The notes under the pieces were generated by a model. That model was not told the DNA's origin, made no database searches, and worked only from the letters and a program-made list of their open reading frames with translations. Shown here one piece after another: positions 5,484-7,138 of a DNA stretch of 7,138 bases (its first letter is position 1; every line of letters begins with the position of its first letter). The position numbers and the translations under genes are program-made. This DNA is from Frankiales bacterium (lineage in GTDB: Bacteria > Actinomycetota > Actinomycetes > Mycobacteriales > Jatrophihabitantaceae): positions 1-7,138 of the forward strand of contig JAOPUY010000385.1 of NCBI GenBank assembly GCA_025963265.1. Direction: 5' to 3'.

Positions 5484-5512
5484 ATGGTAACGCCAAAAGG
5501 CGGCGGTGACAG
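5484..5512 (-). promoter_or_regulatory. Candidate sigma-70-type promoter of the ANTAR gene
   Basis: On the minus strand CTGTCA (5512-5507) and TACCAT (5489-5484) are separated by exactly 17 nt and match TTGACA and TATAAT at four positions each. Transcription would begin near 5477, so the mRNA would start with the hairpin at 5455-5477. Four-of-six matches can occur by chance. Confidence 0.35.
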
Positions 5513-5552
5513 CACTCGGCCAACCGGATCTGGGCTGCGGCCGCGCTGGCGC

Positions 5553-6257
5553 TCACCCGACGGCGTAGACCGCGAAATCGTTGGCCTCGTCCACGAAGAG
5601 GAACCGGTGGCTGCGCTCCAGCACCGCGCGCGCGACGCCGACCGATTCCCAGGCCGCGTCATCGAGCATGACAAAGCCGCCGGGCTGCATTTTCGGCAGG
5701 TAGTTCTCGAGGTCGGCCAGCACTGAGGCCTCGTCGTGGTTGCCGTCGATGTGCAGCAGGCCCACGCTGGCGTCGGGAATGGCGTCCGTGACCTGGGATG
5801 CTCGCGCCCGCAGCAACGTGCAGTGCTCGGCCAGGCCCAGCTCGACGATCCGGCGGCCGACATCGGCGAACATCGCCTCCCAGTCCAGCGATCGGACGAA
5901 CTCGTTCACGGTCGCCGCAGCCTCGGGAAACAGGTGCAGATCCTGCTGAGTGGCCGCGGTGACCTCCCACGGGTCGATGCCGATCGCCGAGCCGCGGTCG
6001 GCGGCGGCGAAGACAGCCGCGACCGGCAGCAGCGAGCGGCCTCGGTAGACCCCGATCTCCACGTAGGACTCGAGCTCGTACTGCTGGATCAGGGCGGCGC
6101 TGGTCAACGCCTTGGTCAGTCCTCCGGGCGCGCTGCCGAAGTCGGTCGGGACGCTCTCGACGACGTCGGCCAGCCGCTGCCTGAGCTCGGCCGGAACCGT
6201 GGCGATCAGCTCAGCCTGGGACTCGATGGGTGCTGGATGGCGCCGCCGCAAGAACAT
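5553..6257 (-). CDS. Class I SAM-dependent methyltransferase (Methyltransf_24 type)
   Basis: A 234-residue Rossmann-fold methyltransferase. Motif I is YVEIGVYRGRSLLPVA (65-80), with the G-x-x-x-G variant used to hold S-adenosylmethionine. The acidic ribose-binding residue is in GIDPW (93-97). The segment LLHIDGNHDEASVLADLENY (167-186), followed by LPKMQPGGFVMLDD (187-200), matches the D-G-x-H ... D-L ... GG ... D pattern of Methyltransf_24 proteins, many of which act on sugars, glycolipids or small metabolites. There is no signal peptide or membrane segment. The start at 6257 has a weak GCAGGT about 6 nt upstream. The gene is 117 bp upstream of the GAF-ANTAR gene on the same strand, but the promoter candidate in that gap argues against a fixed operon. 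No sugar-modifying neighbours are visible, so the substrate is unknown. Confidence 0.85.
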   Translation of the reverse strand: MFLRRRHPAPIESQAELIATVPAELRQRLADVVESVPTDFGSAPGGLTKALTSAALIQQYELESYVEIGVYRGRSLLPVAAVFAAADRGSAIGIDPWEVTAATQQDLHLFPEAAATVNEFVRSLDWEAMFADVGRRIVELGLAEHCTLLRARASQVTDAIPDASVGLLHIDGNHDEASVLADLENYLPKMQPGGFVMLDDAAWESVGVARAVLERSHRFLFVDEANDFAVYAVG

Positions 6258-6284
6258 CGGGGACCTGCAATCACGAGAGGTCTG

Positions 6285-6443
6285 GTGGCCGCCCGCCGCT
6301 CGATCGCGCGCACCTGGGTCAAGATGAACTTACCGGACAAGCGGTCGAAGGCGGCGGCAGACGGGCAGCGCCGCGCGCCGCCGCGCGCACCCCGTAAGCT
6401 CAACATCCGGCGCGGGATGCGCTCGTCTCTCGATGACGAGTGA
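6285..6443 (+). CDS. Possible small basic protein (uncertain)
   Basis: A 52-codon frame starting at GTG 6285 with GAGAGG 4 nt upstream; a shorter 39-residue version could start at ATG 6324. The product is rich in Arg and Lys, with the segment DGQRRAPPRAPRKLNIRRGM and an acidic tail SSLDDE. I do not recognise a family. In favour of coding, 46 of 52 codons end in G or C, as in neighbouring genes, and the stop falls cleanly 12 bp before the tRNA. Against it, the frame is short, also open upstream as antisense to the methyltransferase, and contains a TTA codon, rare in this kind of genome. It could instead be the promoter region of the tRNA and methyltransferase genes. If real, its charge suggests nucleic-acid or ribosome binding, which is only a guess. 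Confidence 0.28.
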   Translation: MAARRSIARTWVKMNLPDKRSKAAADGQRRAPPRAPRKLNIRRGMRSSLDDE

Positions 6444-6455
6444 CCGCTCCACGCC

Positions 6456-6527
6456 GGGCCTCTAGCTCAATGGCAGAGCTGCGGACTTTTAATCCGTAGG
6501 TTGTCGGTTCGAGTCCGACGGGGCCCA
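6456..6527 (+). tRNA. tRNA-Lys (anticodon UUU)
   Basis: A complete 72-nt cloverleaf. The acceptor arms GGGCCTC and GGGGCCC pair with one T-G wobble. The D-stem is GCTC/GAGC around a 7-nt loop containing GG. The anticodon stem is GCGGA/TCCGT with loop CTTTTAA, giving anticodon TTT at 6488-6490. The variable loop is AGGTT, and the T-arm is GTCGG-TTCGAGT-CCGAC with perfect pairing. The discriminator base is A. The following bases are CCC, so the CCA end is not fully encoded and would be added by tRNA nucleotidyltransferase. It decodes AAA and AAG lysine codons. Confidence 0.96.
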
Positions 6528-7138
6528 CCCAGCCCCCGTTTTACGGGGAATATTGCGGCATTGGAGCTCGTGACTGAGGTCGGCGGCGTACATCTGAATG
6601 ATGACGTTCAGCCCGGTGTGGAAGCTGGCGTCGAGCTCCTCGCTCCGGACGGTGTCCGCTGAGCGGGGGTTGGCCAGTCGGAGTTCGTCGCTGGCCAGTG
6701 ATGGCTTGCTGGATCCGTCGGGTTGCCTGGCCGAGCGCAGTTGCGAATCGACCAGCAGGACACCACGTGTGTAGTGCGACAGCGCCAGGTAGCACGCGGT
6801 CGCCGAGGTCGGCGAGAAACCGGTCTGGATGAGTCTGTCGAGCAGCGGGTTGATGAGGTCGCGAAGCAGGATTGTCGATCGTTCGGAGTAGTGGTCCCCG
6901 TGCACGATCAGGAGGTCGGTCATGGTCGGATCGGTCCGCATGATGCTGCGGTAGGAGTCGCAGTGCTGGTAGAGCGCGCCGGCCCAAGTGCCATGTTCTG
7001 GTGAGGGCATCAGCAGGCTTTACCGGCTGATCAGTTCGTCGGTCAGCGCGCTGAGCAGGTCCTCCTTGCGGCGGTAGTGCCAGTAGATGCTGGTGATGCC
7101 CGCTCCCAGCGAGTCGGCCACCCGCTTCATGGTGAGTT
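6489..7138 (-). pseudogene. TetR-family repressor (TetR_C type), interrupted by in-frame TAA, partial
   Basis: The frame enters from beyond the window and encodes a TetR helix-turn-helix: LTMKRVADSLGAGITSIYWH followed by YRRKEDLLSALTDELISR. It then hits TAA at 7022-7020. The same frame continues directly with SLLMPSPEHGTWAGALYQH and a ligand-binding domain ending DASFHTGLNVIIQMYAADLS, which resembles the C-terminal domain of tetracycline-repressor-like proteins (TetR_C_1). The two halves abut as in an intact repressor, so a point mutation to a stop (for example from CAA, GAA, TAC or TAT) is the simplest reading. A C-terminal product could start at ATG 7010, but it would lack the DNA-binding domain and has no good ribosome binding site. 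The frame also runs through the hairpin at 6534 and antisense into the tRNA, ending at 6489, so the native stop seems lost. A sequencing error at the TAA cannot be excluded. The regulated gene is not visible. Confidence 0.8.
6534..6548 (+). terminator. Hairpin behind tRNA-Lys, probable terminator
   Basis: CCCCGT and ACGGGG form a perfect 6-bp stem around TTT, starting 7 nt after the tRNA. Position and stability suit a transcription terminator or processing signal. The following AATATTG is A/T-rich but not a T-run. Confidence 0.5.

Noticed and set aside
5491..5502. CGCC-AAAA-GGCG as a terminator of the methyltransferase gene
   Set aside because: The stem is only 4 bp, no T-run follows, and it falls in the spacer of the candidate ANTAR promoter.
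4809..5726. Plus-strand open frame of 305 codons opposite the GAF-ANTAR and methyltransferase genes
   Set aside because: The minus-strand genes have clear domains, and the plus-strand product has low-complexity Arg/Gly/His composition with no motif.
5736..6284. Plus-strand open frame opposite the methyltransferase, continuous with the possible small ORF
   Set aside because: This part is antisense to a recognised Rossmann fold. Only the portion after 6285, where nothing is opposite, is kept as a weak candidate.
6456..6548. Integrative-element attachment site at the tRNA-Lys 3' end
   Set aside because: No integrase and no second copy of the tRNA 3' end are visible in the window, so it is kept only as a question under the TetR/tRNA overlap finding.

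Overview
The window is GC-rich (about two thirds G+C by eye), with strong G/C bias at third codon positions, GTG starts and short intergenic gaps. It also carries a GAF-ANTAR regulator, a SpoIIAA-like STAS protein and a TetR_C-type repressor. Together these point to an actinobacterium; I cannot name the genus from the sequence. Nothing shows a phage, plasmid or CRISPR array. Most of the window looks like ordinary chromosome with compact, frequently inverted gene pairs.

Bases 2-2316 hold a purine-oxidation block on the plus strand. It consists of the C-terminal two thirds of a xanthine dehydrogenase molybdenum subunit (5' end outside the window) and a cofactor-free urate oxidase. They are joined by a 7-bp overlap, so (hypo)xanthine to urate to 5-hydroxyisourate is encoded in one translational unit. 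The urate oxidase has the catalytic Lys/Thr/His set but departs from the family signature at one position.

Bases 2336-4177 hold five short genes in alternating orientation: a DUF985 cupin (-), a small S4 RNA-binding protein (+), a YbaK-type aminoacyl-tRNA deacylase (-), a PncA-type nicotinamidase (+), then a STAS protein (-). The divergent gaps are only 48 and 75 bp and each contains a dyad. The convergent gaps are 5 to 19 bp, and hairpin-forming GC-rich sequences lie in or next to two of them.

Bases 4175-6257 hold three minus-strand genes: a class I SAM-dependent methyltransferase, a GAF-ANTAR antiterminator-type sensor, and the STAS protein. The ANTAR gene has a plausible sigma-70-type promoter, and its short leader begins with a hairpin carrying a six-base loop. 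The STAS protein has lost the usual phosphorylatable serine motif.

Bases 6258-7138 hold a possible small basic ORF, a clean tRNA-Lys(UUU) gene with a hairpin behind it, and a minus-strand TetR repressor that is broken by an in-frame TAA. The repressor's reading frame also runs antisense into the tRNA, so it is most likely a decaying gene. The points most worth checking are the broken repressor beside the tRNA, the ANTAR leader hairpin, the degenerate STAS protein and the uricase substitution. I did not find a clearly new multi-gene system here.
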